Positions 16,228 through 25,685 of a stretch of DNA of 64,000 nt are shown here, piece after piece. Under the pieces are notes generated by a model. That model did no database searches, had not been told where the DNA came from, and was given only the letters and a program-made list of their open reading frames with translations. This DNA comes from JBCCQH01 sp039024435. GTDB taxonomy: Bacteria > Bacteroidota > Bacteroidia > J057 > JADKCL01. Location of the stretch: contig JBCCQH010000016.1 in assembly GCA_039024435.1 (NCBI GenBank), positions 1 through 64,000 on the forward strand. Reading direction: 5' to 3'. Both the position numbers and the translations under genes were made by a program. Position 1 is the first letter of the stretch. Each line of letters opens with the position of its first letter.

Positions 16228-19200
16228 ATGAAACCAGAAATTACCGAAGCTGCGGTCCCGGGACCAGCCGCCATTGACAATTATCGCATTTTGGAGAAGA
16301 TCGGCGAGGGCGGCTACGGTCTCGTTTTCAAGGCCGAACAGATCAGCACCGGCCAGACAGTCGCGATCAAAATGCTGAAATTCCCCAAGGAGCAAGACAC
16401 CAAGGGGCGCAAATACCAGATCATTCGTTTCGAACGCGAAACGCAGCTTTGTGCGCAGATCAATCACCCGAACATTGTTCAATTGCTGGACAAAGGCTAC
16501 ACCGCCGCCAGCGAGCCTTATGCGGTATTTGAATTCGTCGAAGGCCGTAGTCTCAAGGACCTGATCGGCATCCAGGAGGGGCTTTCCGCCCCGGAAACGA
16601 AGGAATTGATGGCGCAGGTGCTCGACGCCCTGGTCGCCGCCCACGCCAAAGGGGTTGTCCACCGCGACCTCAAACCGCACAACATCATGGTCACGCGCAC
16701 CGGATCGAAGGCCCACGTCAAGGTGCTGGACTTTGGGATCGGGGCGTTTACCCGGGAGTTCCGCCGGGGCGACTACCAAAGTCTGACCCTCACCCAGGAA
16801 GTGGTGGGCACCCCAGCTTACAGTGCTCCGGAGCAGTTGCGCGGCGAAGCCCCCTCCGGCAAGTCGGACCTCTATGCTTGGGGCCTCATTCTCTTGGAAT
16901 GCCTCACCGGTGAGCCGGTGATCCAGGGCGACAGCCTGGCCGAGGTGTTCCAGCAGCAACTCAGCCCCGCCCACGTGTCTCTGCCTCCGGCCATCGCCGG
17001 CCATTCCCTGGCCGACCTGTTGCGTCGCGTATTGGAGAAAAATCCCCGTAAGCGCATTGCCGATGCGAAAACGGTATTCGAGGAGTTCACCAAAGTCAAT
17101 TTTGCTAGCATTGTGGGCAACATTGCTGCCCGTACCTTGCCCGATGCGGAAGCGGACGACCTCACTGCGGTCAACAACATGGGTTGGGCTATCCCCCAAA
17201 GCGAACGGCGGCAAATTACTGTCCTCAGCGTCAAACTGCAGGTTGTTCCCCTGGAGGGCACCGAAATATTTATAGAGACGCTGGCCACCATGCAACAAGA
17301 TCAAATGAACCTTTGCCAGGATACGTGCATCCGTTTCGGTGGATACATTGCCACTGCCTTCGGGGAAAATATCGTGGTCTATTTTGGCTATCCCCAGGTC
17401 AGCGACAACGACGCCCGCCGGGCCGGTCGGGCGGCCCTGGAAATAATGGGAGAAGTCCGGCGGCGCAGTGATCTGCTGGAGGACCACCACGGGGTAAGAT
17501 TGCACATCCGGATTACGATTCACTCGGGTACGGTGCTTGCGAAGCCCAATCAGACTCCGGAAGGCGAGGTGCCGAACCGGGGCTTCGATATGCTGTACAC
17601 GGCGGCCCCCGGTTCGATCCTGGTGAGTGACCCCAGCCGCCGGCTCCTGGATGCTTACCTGGAGTTTGAGGCGGCTCCGGATGATGTTCCGACGAGCCTT
17701 GAAGGGTCGGAAAAGACCCATTTGGTCACGGGAGAGCGGCAGACGGAAGCACTTTCTTTCCTCCGTCCCTGGAGCGCCAACCGCGAGATGGTGGGGCGGG
17801 AAGTTGAATTGGAAGTGGCCCGGCAAGCCTGGGAGTCGGTTCGTTCGGGCCCGGGGAAAGCGGTGGTCCTGCGGGGACAAGCGGGAATCGGCAAGTCGAA
17901 GCTGGTCTACGAAGTGAAGAAACAGGTGCGCTCGGAGGGCAAGGTCATCCGCGAGGCGCGCTGTTTCCCGGAGCACCAAAACAATGCCCTCTATCCGTTT
18001 CTCGAGATGCTGCGGAACCATTGGGGGCTGGCGGAACTGCGTGAAACTACTGTGGTGACCCCGCGCCTGGAAGGCATTCTGGACGGAGTGGGGGTGGAGC
18101 GCAAGGATGCGTTGCCGATTCTTTGCGCCTGGCTGAACATCGCGTTGCCGGAAGGCTACGAGGCTTCGCAAATGGCGCCCGACGCGCAGAAGCAGGTCTT
18201 GTTTGAGCTGCTGACGCGTTCCATCCGGGCCATCGGGCGGGGGAGCGCTTTCCTGCTCGTGCTGGAGGACCTGCACTGGCTGGACCCGACGAGCCTGGAA
18301 TTTGCCGAGTACTTGCTGGACCAGGTCGCCGAGGAGTCGATGTTACTGCTCATGACGGCGCGCCCGGAATTTCCCGCCGATTGGCAGGCGGAGCGGGTGG
18401 CCATGGTTGAGTTGCCGCCCTTGACCGCCGAAGCGGTGCAGTCCCTGGTGAGTGGCGTTCTTCACGGCAAGGGGATCAAAGAAGCGGCATTGGCGTACAT
18501 CACTGAGCGGGCGGATGGCATTCCGCTGTACATCGAGGAGCTGACCCGCATGTTGGTGGAGGAAGCGTACCTGGTGCCCGGGGAGGATGAGGCGTTTGAA
18601 CTGAACGCGGAACGCGAAGCAAAAGACATCCCGACCACTTTGCAAGATCTTTTGAATGCGCGCCTGGATCGGCAAGGGGCAGCCAAAGTCACAGCCCAAC
18701 TGGCCGCTACGATTGGGCGGGAATTTGATTATGCCTTGTTGGTGCGGGCGTCGCTGCGGGACGAAGCCATGGTGCAGGGCGACCTGGATCGCCTCGTAAA
18801 TGCGGACTTGGTGTACCGGCAGCGCCGGGTGCAGGGGGAGAACTACGTCTTTCGGCACGCTTTGATCCGGGATGCGGCGTATGAAGGGATGTTGAGTGCG
18901 GGGCGAAAGGAGAACCATTTGCGGGTGGCGGAGACGCTGAAAGCTGAGTTTCCGGAAGTGGTGGAGGAGAATCCGTTTGAGGTGGGGCGGCATTTGGCGG
19001 GTGGGGGAGAATTTGCGGAGGGGAGCGAGTTTGGGATCAAGGCGGTGGAGAAGCAGGTGGTGAATTCGGCCAATGAAGAGGCGTTGGGGATGGAGCCGAC
19101 AATTAGAAATTGGATCCAGAAGTGCGAGAGTGAGCAGAATTCACTGGAACTGGAGATCTACCTCAACCGTGCCATTTCTCCCGCACTCATGGCCAACCGC

Positions 19201-20346
19201 GGCTACGCCGAGCAGCAAATCAGAGAATTGAGCCTCCAGAATGAGGCGATCATGGAAACGTTGCGGGCGGGCGATTTCGACATCCAGCACCTGGAGCGGG
19301 AAATGTTCCTTTCGCTTTGGAATCGCTTCCTCGTAGTGCACAATGAGGGCAAGCGCCAGGAAGCCGCGGAACTGAGGGCCCAGGTACTGGATTCCTTGCC
19401 GAAGCAATCCGACGACGCCTTCAAGATGGGGGTTGCGGGGTTCATTGGGCAGTCCTTCCACGCCGATGGACTGATGGAGGAAGCGATCACCTGGTACGAT
19501 TGGGTGCTCGAGCACTATACGGTAGATGCACATGCGGAATTGGGGCAGAACTTTGGGATCGATCCACGGTCCGCGGCCCTGTTCGGCAAGGCGGTGATCG
19601 ACATTGGATCGGGCTTTCCGGTGCGCTCGGAACAGCTTTCCCTAGAATGCATCAAACACTCCAATGCCGTCGGCCATGCCATCGCTACCTGCGCGGCCTA
19701 CCACTTCCTGTGCATGCTCAAAATCTACCAGAAAGACTACGCCGGGGTACGGGAGGTATATGCACGGTTCCTTGAGGAATTCGGGGAGCAAGCCGAAAAC
19801 CTATGGGTCAAACAACACATCGACATGACCTTCCACTCGGCCAACTTGGAACTGGAGTACCCTGAGAAGTACATCCAGACCATGCATGATTCGGGTCAGA
19901 TAGCCTATCTGGCTTACTTCGAGCCCATGCTGGGCAACACTTATCTCCATTACGGCAAGTACGACGAGGCCATTGCCCTGATGCAAGCCAGTCTGAAGCG
20001 GATCGAAGATGAACGCTATGCTGTTTTCTGGACGATTCCCTACATCAAGCTCACCCTCGCTAAGGCGCTCTACGCAAAGCACCTCGCAGAAAGTCCACTC
20101 ATTGATGGGACGCCGCGCCAGGAAGACATCCAGCAATTTCTCCTTTCGGCGGAAGCAGACGCCCGAAAATACGCTATGCATTGGTGGACGCTCGAAGTAC
20201 TCGCCTTCCATGCGGAGATCTTTCCTTCGGATGAAGTCATTCGCGGAAGGCTATCCGATGCTTTTGCAAGCATTGAGCTGGCCGAAAGATCACTACGCTA
20301 TTATCAACTCACCACACGCTTCAATTCTGTTGGTGGCATTCAATAA
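16228..20346 (+). CDS. Ser/Thr protein kinase-degenerate cyclase-AAA ATPase fusion (TOMM-type kinase/cyclase)
   Basis: A 1372-residue signalling protein. The kinase domain (about 19-290) has the glycine loop GEGGYG, Lys48 in VAIK, HRDLKPHN (Asp147), DFG (168-170) and SAPEQL. A nucleotide-cyclase-like domain (about 328-475) is introduced by RRQITVL but lacks the usual metal-binding Asp (VLSVKLQVV where active relatives have a CDLVGST-like stretch). Then comes a large AAA/NACHT-like ATPase (from about 520) with Walker A GQAGIGKS (550-557) and Walker B LLVLEDLHW (near 676-684). The C-terminal 450 residues are helical TPR-like repeats. This layout is that of the kinase/cyclase fusions of TOMM biosynthetic clusters, which agrees with the YcaO gene downstream. 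It probably senses a signal and controls the pathway through the FHA protein. The next gene starts 9 nt later. Confidence 0.85.
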   Translation: MKPEITEAAVPGPAAIDNYRILEKIGEGGYGLVFKAEQISTGQTVAIKMLKFPKEQDTKGRKYQIIRFERETQLCAQINHPNIVQLLDKGYTAASEPYAVFEFVEGRSLKDLIGIQEGLSAPETKELMAQVLDALVAAHAKGVVHRDLKPHNIMVTRTGSKAHVKVLDFGIGAFTREFRRGDYQSLTLTQEVVGTPAYSAPEQLRGEAPSGKSDLYAWGLILLECLTGEPVIQGDSLAEVFQQQLSPAHVSLPPAIAGHSLADLLRRVLEKNPRKRIADAKTVFEEFTKVNFASIVGNIAARTLPDAEADDLTAVNNMGWAIPQSERRQITVLSVKLQVVPLEGTEIFIETLATMQQDQMNLCQDTCIRFGGYIATAFGENIVVYFGYPQVSDNDARRAGRAALEIMGEVRRRSDLLEDHHGVRLHIRITIHSGTVLAKPNQTPEGEVPNRGFDMLYTAAPGSILVSDPSRRLLDAYLEFEAAPDDVPTSLEGSEKTHLVTGERQTEALSFLRPWSANREMVGREVELEVARQAWESVRSGPGKAVVLRGQAGIGKSKLVYEVKKQVRSEGKVIREARCFPEHQNNALYPFLEMLRNHWGLAELRETTVVTPRLEGILDGVGVERKDALPILCAWLNIALPEGYEASQMAPDAQKQVLFELLTRSIRAIGRGSAFLLVLEDLHWLDPTSLEFAEYLLDQVAEESMLLLMTARPEFPADWQAERVAMVELPPLTAEAVQSLVSGVLHGKGIKEAALAYITERADGIPLYIEELTRMLVEEAYLVPGEDEAFELNAEREAKDIPTTLQDLLNARLDRQGAAKVTAQLAATIGREFDYALLVRASLRDEAMVQGDLDRLVNADLVYRQRRVQGENYVFRHALIRDAAYEGMLSAGRKENHLRVAETLKAEFPEVVEENPFEVGRHLAGGGEFAEGSEFGIKAVEKQVVNSANEEALGMEPTIRNWIQKCESEQNSLELEIYLNRAISPALMANRGYAEQQIRELSLQNEAIMETLRAGDFDIQHLEREMFLSLWNRFLVVHNEGKRQEAAELRAQVLDSLPKQSDDAFKMGVAGFIGQSFHADGLMEEAITWYDWVLEHYTVDAHAELGQNFGIDPRSAALFGKAVIDIGSGFPVRSEQLSLECIKHSNAVGHAIATCAAYHFLCMLKIYQKDYAGVREVYARFLEEFGEQAENLWVKQHIDMTFHSANLELEYPEKYIQTMHDSGQIAYLAYFEPMLGNTYLHYGKYDEAIALMQASLKRIEDERYAVFWTIPYIKLTLAKALYAKHLAESPLIDGTPRQEDIQQFLLSAEADARKYAMHWWTLEVLAFHAEIFPSDEVIRGRLSDAFASIELAERSLRYYQLTTRFNSVGGIQ

Positions 20347-20355
20347 CTAAAAATC

Positions 20356-22041
20356 ATGTCGAAAAATACTCTGACTACACCCGATGAAATTCGCGAATTT
20401 TGTGTTCGCCTTATCAATAATGCATTTTGGGAAAACTCCGAAAAAGGATTGCTATTTATCTACGAAATGAGTGGCTTTCTATCGAAAACCGTGAAGTTCA
20501 AGTTCTCCCAAACTCAACGCTGGGAGGAGACGGCAATAGAGTTGGATGGAAATCTGGTTGATGTGGTGCGAAAGCTAAAACAGTTTTTAGAAAGCATCAA
20601 AGAGTCTGACGAACAGTGTGAAATCAAAAGGAACTTATTTATCCGAATATCATTTCTTTTTATTCGCCTGCAATATGACTTGATGGGTAACAAATTGAGG
20701 ATTGAAAAGCGCAGGGCAATCTTCTCAAGGATCCAAAAACAGCCAGTTTCAGACATTGCTAAAATCCAAACCCTACTCAACAATTGCTTCGCTGTGCTCT
20801 CCGATTTTCTTTACGCTGCAATCCGAAGAGCACTCATTCGCATAAAGCCGATCAATAAGATCAGGAGTGAGGTTATCGTATTCGCAGAAAAAATCGATGA
20901 ATTGAAGCAGCTTGCGGGAAATTTTTTTGAGGTTGAGGCACCAAAAGATTTCCGGGCTGAACCCTCCCAATCACTCATTTATTTACGTGTGGCGGCAAGA
21001 CTGAAGCAGATCGAACGGCGCGATGTATATAATGCTTTTCTGCACAGTAAAATTAACCGCACCACAGAGAGAGAGCTCCAAGTGGCACTTGAGCGAATCA
21101 ACAGCAAGCACAAAATATCTAGCATCATTGCCAAGTATCAGTTGATGCTTTCCCTGACGGGAATTGACAATGGCATCGATAAAGCTTTCCTGAAATCTAC
21201 CGCGGCGCGGAGGGCGATGGTGACTACAGGATCGATGATTTGGTATTCGGATGAGCTTGATCCCGATTCGAGTCCGCGGGTCAACAAATTTCAAATCGCC
21301 AACGTGCGTGACATGAGTCAACCAGATGATTATAGCAGGGACGTAAAGCAATTTCTTGAAATATTATTGGGGAATAAGATCGTGACCATTGAAACTTCAG
21401 ACAGTCGGGGTAAATATCAGCGTACCCTTGCGGTAAAGCAGAAAGATGTCCTTTATTTTTGGGGAGGGGTCGGAATGGTCATCCCGGAAAACGTGAATCT
21501 CCTCCTTGGATTCAATCAAGTCTATCCCGAGGTCCATATTGTTTTTAACCAAGAAAACGACACCGGAGAGCGCCAAGTCATTATTGAAGAGTATGCCTGG
21601 GATGCGATTATGCTAGCCAGCCCATCCATGATTGATAAAAATGTGCCCTTCGATACCAGAGAAGAGGTCCGGAAAAAATTCCCAGAAGAATGGGAAGACA
21701 ATATCACAGGCCAGGAATTTGGGGAGGCCCCCGTACATGAGTTTGATTCGGTGCGTTGGGGAAAACTGCTCAATTTTGAGGCCTCCACCGAAAAAACGGG
21801 CTATATCCCAACGAAAGTCGGGGCAGGGGCCGATGGACTTGTTCGATTCAACATCGTCCGCGACAGCAGCGATTTTTTGGACATCACTGTCCCCATTGTT
21901 CCCAATACCGACGAGTGTGAAATCAATGTCGTCCTCCCTTACGCGCCCCCCATGGCTAACCAATTGACTCGGGTAACTTTCGGAAACGGCTCCCCAAATG
22001 ACGATGATCCTCGGGACTTTATGCTGCTGACCACTTGCTGA
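20356..22041 (+). CDS. Unrecognised 561-residue operon protein
   Basis: I do not recognise this protein. The first 290 residues are mostly charged and helical (for example LDGNLVDVVRKLKQFLESIKES and repeated LKQ/IERR segments). The last 270 residues are more beta-like and acidic (WEDNITGQEFGEAPVHEFDSVRW; SSDFLDITVPIVPNTDECEINVVLP). The protein ends PNDDDPRDFMLLTTC, that is with Thr-Thr-Cys. There is no signal peptide or membrane helix. The gene is clearly AT-richer than its neighbours: one sampled 60-base line (20641-20700) has 21 G/C. It nevertheless sits tightly between the kinase (9 nt) and YcaO (42 nt) genes. It may be a scaffold, a substrate, or the carrier of the modified residues. Confidence 0.75.
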   Translation: MSKNTLTTPDEIREFCVRLINNAFWENSEKGLLFIYEMSGFLSKTVKFKFSQTQRWEETAIELDGNLVDVVRKLKQFLESIKESDEQCEIKRNLFIRISFLFIRLQYDLMGNKLRIEKRRAIFSRIQKQPVSDIAKIQTLLNNCFAVLSDFLYAAIRRALIRIKPINKIRSEVIVFAEKIDELKQLAGNFFEVEAPKDFRAEPSQSLIYLRVAARLKQIERRDVYNAFLHSKINRTTERELQVALERINSKHKISSIIAKYQLMLSLTGIDNGIDKAFLKSTAARRAMVTTGSMIWYSDELDPDSSPRVNKFQIANVRDMSQPDDYSRDVKQFLEILLGNKIVTIETSDSRGKYQRTLAVKQKDVLYFWGGVGMVIPENVNLLLGFNQVYPEVHIVFNQENDTGERQVIIEEYAWDAIMLASPSMIDKNVPFDTREEVRKKFPEEWEDNITGQEFGEAPVHEFDSVRWGKLLNFEASTEKTGYIPTKVGAGADGLVRFNIVRDSSDFLDITVPIVPNTDECEINVVLPYAPPMANQLTRVTFGNGSPNDDDPRDFMLLTTC

Positions 22042-22083
22042 GTCTCTGATACACAATTCCTTACCTCTCCGATCCGCTCCCCC

Positions 22084-24342
22084 ATGCCAGTATCCAAATA
22101 CGAATTGTCCCCCCAATACGTCGCGGCGATTTTCGACCACAACGTCGCCTTTCTGATCGCGGACCAGACCGCGGAATTGCTATACGAAGATCCCGCCGCT
22201 GCCGAACTGCTCACGTTGCTCCGCCATGGCGCCCTTTCCTTCGAAGAGATCATGGACAACATTGCACCGCAAACCGATCCCCGAGCGATTGCCCAGGCCC
22301 TGGCCGCCCTGCACCGCGATGGCTTCCTGCTGGATGCACCCGAAAAATTGCCCCCGCGTGAAGCCGCTTACTGGCGCTCCCTCGGCCAAGCATCAGAAAA
22401 GGTCGCCCAGCTACAGCACACAACCAAAATCGGCATCGTCTCCCTTGGCGATGTATCCACGGAAAGTTTACGGGCCAGCCTCGCCGAAGGTGGTTACACC
22501 TGCGTGGAAGCCCAGCCGGACCTCAGCCTCGTGGTGGTGGACCGCTACCTGTCGGATGACCTCAAGCAATTGGCTGAGGAGTTCCAGGCCCGGCAGCACC
22601 CCTGGCTGCTGCTCAAACCGAACGGGACCAAGCCGCTGATCGGGCCCTTCTTCGACCAGCGCGCAGGGGCGCCCTGCTTTCATTGCCTCTGGCAACGCCT
22701 CCAGTTGCACGGGCAAGACGCGCGGCTCTTCCGTGCATTGACCCAAGGGCAACGCCCGATTCCGCGGCCTTCCCTTCACCATCCGACCGTGGCCGCCTTG
22801 GCCTACGCAACGGCGGTCCTGCAATTGTACCAACACCTGCTGGACCCGACGGATTCACAACTCCACGCAAGCATATTGGAATTGGATCCCCAGCAAGGCA
22901 AGTCTCGCTGGCACCGCCTGGTAAAGCGCCCGCAGTGCCCCCAATGCGGTCAGCCTGATCAGTACAATGGTTTTCCCGCGCCGATTGCCCTAGCCAAGGA
23001 AGGTGCACTTGCCTGCGCGGACGGCGGCTATCGCGTCGTTCCCGCAGAGGAAACCTTCCAAAAATTTCAAGTCCACATCAGTCCGATCACCGGCATCATG
23101 CCCTGGGTCCGCCCCTACCATCCCAGCCAAAGCGACCTCATTTACAACTACGAATCGGGCCGCAATCACGCCCTGCAAAGCAATTCCCTGTTCTGGATGA
23201 ACCTCCACGCCCGCAGCGGCAATGGCGGAAAAGGCAAAACCGACATCCAAGCGAAGACGGGAGCACTTTGCGAGGCGGTTGAGCGGTACTGCATCATGTA
23301 CCACGACAATGTATTCTCGGTACGGTCCCGCTTTGCGGATCTCCCCGAAGCCATTCATCCAAACGCCTGCATGCGGTACAGTGACCACCAATTTGCCGAA
23401 CGCGATGCCATCAACGCGGGCAACCCGCGCTTCTACAACCTGATTCCCCGACCGCTGGGCGACGACGAGGTGATCGACTGGACGCCTATCTTCAACCTGT
23501 CGACGGGACAGTTCAAGTACCTGCCGACTTGCTACTGCTACGCGCAATACCCCGAGCCCGACGAGCGCAACCTCCTTTCCTATCCCGATCCCAATGGCTG
23601 CGCGGCCGGGAACACGCTTGACGAGGCAATTCTGCAAGGCTTCTTGGAATTGGTGGAACGAGACGCCGCCGCCATCTGGTGGTACAACATGGTCCCGCGC
23701 CCCCAGGTGGATCTGGCTTCCGTCCCGGATCCCTACCTGGTTCGGGTCCGCGAGGAATACCAGCGCCAAGGGCGCCGCCTACTGGTGCTGGACATTACCA
23801 CCGACCTCGGCATTCCGGCCTTTGCTTCGGTCAGCTATAACGTCGATGCCGATGAAGATGACGCCATCCTATTTGCGTTTGGCGCCCACGTCGATCCCCG
23901 GATCGCCCTCGAAAGGGCGGTGATCGAAATGAATCAACTGCTTCCCTTGGGGCTTCCGCACGATGGCCGCTACCTGCCGGACGATCCCGAGTTCATCACC
24001 TGGCTGAAGACGGCGCGGTTCGCCGACATGGCATTCTTACAGCCATTGGAAGGAGAAGACAAAAACTTTTCCCGCGATTACGCCATACCCGAGCGGAAAA
24101 GCCTCCCCGATGCCCTCCAAACCTGCCTCGCCGCAACCCAAAAGGCCAACCTGGAAACGTACGTGCTGGACCTGACCCAACCGGACATCGGGCTGCCCGT
24201 GGCGCGCGTGATCGTCCCCGGATTGCGGCACTTCTGGCGCAGAACCGCCGCGGGACGGTTGTACGATATTCCCGTCAAAATGGGCTGGCGCGCCACGCCC
24301 CGAAAAGAAACGGAACTCAATCCGTTCAGCATTTTCATATAG
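22084..24342 (+). CDS. YcaO cyclodehydratase with N-terminal E1-like (ocin-ThiF) zinc domain
   Basis: A 752-residue fused TOMM cyclodehydratase. Residues 1-100 look like the leader-binding/winged-helix part. Residues 110-300 form the E1-like partner domain with a four-cysteine zinc site (CFHC 198-201 and CPQC 285-288). Residues 320-752 are the YcaO domain, which uses ATP to cyclise Cys/Ser/Thr residues to azolines or to modify backbone amides. ATP-site motifs are visible: GKGKT (382-386), AKTGALCEAVERY (E397, E400), LELVERDA and RIALERAVIEMNQ. The C-terminus ends NPFSIFI, a variant of the proline-rich YcaO tail. It is preceded by the 561-residue protein and followed after 8 nt by the radical SAM gene. 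A precursor peptide gene is not evident nearby. Confidence 0.88.
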   Translation: MPVSKYELSPQYVAAIFDHNVAFLIADQTAELLYEDPAAAELLTLLRHGALSFEEIMDNIAPQTDPRAIAQALAALHRDGFLLDAPEKLPPREAAYWRSLGQASEKVAQLQHTTKIGIVSLGDVSTESLRASLAEGGYTCVEAQPDLSLVVVDRYLSDDLKQLAEEFQARQHPWLLLKPNGTKPLIGPFFDQRAGAPCFHCLWQRLQLHGQDARLFRALTQGQRPIPRPSLHHPTVAALAYATAVLQLYQHLLDPTDSQLHASILELDPQQGKSRWHRLVKRPQCPQCGQPDQYNGFPAPIALAKEGALACADGGYRVVPAEETFQKFQVHISPITGIMPWVRPYHPSQSDLIYNYESGRNHALQSNSLFWMNLHARSGNGGKGKTDIQAKTGALCEAVERYCIMYHDNVFSVRSRFADLPEAIHPNACMRYSDHQFAERDAINAGNPRFYNLIPRPLGDDEVIDWTPIFNLSTGQFKYLPTCYCYAQYPEPDERNLLSYPDPNGCAAGNTLDEAILQGFLELVERDAAAIWWYNMVPRPQVDLASVPDPYLVRVREEYQRQGRRLLVLDITTDLGIPAFASVSYNVDADEDDAILFAFGAHVDPRIALERAVIEMNQLLPLGLPHDGRYLPDDPEFITWLKTARFADMAFLQPLEGEDKNFSRDYAIPERKSLPDALQTCLAATQKANLETYVLDLTQPDIGLPVARVIVPGLRHFWRRTAAGRLYDIPVKMGWRATPRKETELNPFSIFI

Positions 24343-24350
24343 CCACCGCC

Positions 24351-25631
24351 ATGCAATACGTTTCCTATGATCGCCGCACCTTCCAAAGAACGCCCTACTT
24401 CGCGCAAATGTCGCAGCGGGAGCAGGCCCATTTTAAAGCGCTGACCCACATCTACCATTTCAAGGTGAACCGCTACGTGCTGGAAAATCTCATTGACTGG
24501 AACCAAGTTCCCAATGATCCTGTGTACCGCTACCTGTTCCCCCTTCCCCAAATGCTTGCGGAAGAAGACCTTGGGAACCTGATGCGCTTTCTTGACGTGG
24601 GCCTCGACGCAGGTTCCCTGGCGAACTTCATCGCGCAGTTGCGGCGGAAAGTCGCCCCCAAAATGAAATCTGCCCCCAGTAGCGTCCCCAAAGTAAATGG
24701 TACTTCCATCCCCGGCGTGTACCAGACTTTCGAATCGGACGCCTCTCTTTTTCCCCATCCCGCCGTTTTGACCTGCCACGCTTACTGCAATTATTGCTTT
24801 CGCTGGACCGTCTTCGGAAACCGCGCCATGCAGCGCAATTCCTCCTACCAGGATCCGCAGGCCCCTGTGTCCTGGCTGCGGCAGCATCCTGAGGTTACCG
24901 ATTTGCTGATCACCGGTGCGGACCCCCTTATGGGCAGTTCAAAAAAATTGCGTCAATACATCTTACCTCTACTGGAAGTCGAACACGTCAAATCGATTGA
25001 TATCAGCACTAAATCACTTGCTTGGTGGCCCTTTCGATTCACCCATGCACCGGATGCGGATGATTTACTTCACCTTTTTGAGGAGGTGCGTCAAAAAGGG
25101 AAGCACCTTGGTTTAATCGCACACTTCACGCATCCAAGAGAGATAAAGATGCCAATTGTTGCCCGAGCAGTGGAGCGCATTTTGCGTACCGGGGCTGTGA
25201 TCCGTACCCAAGGCCCTCTAATAAAAGGCGTAAATGCCACTGCGAGAACGTGGAGCGAAATGTGGAATCGGCAGATCACCTTGGGCATGGTGCCATTTTA
25301 TATGTTCCTGGAATCGGATCACCATCCTAACCGATGCTTCCGCATTCCCATCGCGGAATCGTTACGAATATTTCGTGAAGCTCTTGCGACTTCTAGCAGC
25401 AAAGCCCGCACCGTTCGCGGTCCCGTCTTTATGCTTGACCTCAACCGCGTCCTCCTCGATGGCACCACCGAAGTAAATGGTCAGAAATATTTCGTCCTCA
25501 AAACCCTACAGGCTCCCCCCGGATGCAATTCCGAAGGGGACATCAAACTGGTCCCCTACGACGAACAAGCGATGGACCTCGGCAACCTGTACCACCTGTT
25601 TAACCATTCGGAAGCCGTCCCAACTGCATAA
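24351..25631 (+). CDS. KamA-like radical SAM protein
   Basis: A 426-residue radical SAM enzyme of the lysine 2,3-aminomutase (KamA/EpmB) family. The iron-sulfur motif CxxxCxxC is at C142, C146 and C149 (TCHAYCNYCFRW). Family motifs follow: LLITGADPLM, VKSIDIST, a THPREI strand, IRTQGPLIKGVN and LGMVPFYMFLESD. The PLP-binding Gly/Lys motif near the C-terminus of true aminomutases is not seen: the region reads GPVFMLDLNRVLLDGTTEV. It may therefore not be a PLP-dependent mutase. It is the last gene of the block, 8 nt after YcaO, followed by a strong terminator. In this context it probably performs a second radical modification on the YcaO substrate. Confidence 0.82.
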   Translation: MQYVSYDRRTFQRTPYFAQMSQREQAHFKALTHIYHFKVNRYVLENLIDWNQVPNDPVYRYLFPLPQMLAEEDLGNLMRFLDVGLDAGSLANFIAQLRRKVAPKMKSAPSSVPKVNGTSIPGVYQTFESDASLFPHPAVLTCHAYCNYCFRWTVFGNRAMQRNSSYQDPQAPVSWLRQHPEVTDLLITGADPLMGSSKKLRQYILPLLEVEHVKSIDISTKSLAWWPFRFTHAPDADDLLHLFEEVRQKGKHLGLIAHFTHPREIKMPIVARAVERILRTGAVIRTQGPLIKGVNATARTWSEMWNRQITLGMVPFYMFLESDHHPNRCFRIPIAESLRIFREALATSSSKARTVRGPVFMLDLNRVLLDGTTEVNGQKYFVLKTLQAPPGCNSEGDIKLVPYDEQAMDLGNLYHLFNHSEAVPTA

Positions 25632-25657
25632 CTTCAACCCGATCCACCCCCACAAAT

Positions 25658-25685
25658 GGCCGCTCTGCATTCGAGCGGCCTTTTT
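25658..25685 (+). terminator. Strong Rho-independent terminator of the kinase/YcaO/KamA operon
   Basis: GGCCGCTC (25658-25665) pairs perfectly with GAGCGGCC (25673-25680) around a 7-nt loop, followed directly by TTTTT. It lies 27 nt after the KamA-like stop codon and marks the end of the five-gene block. Confidence 0.9.
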
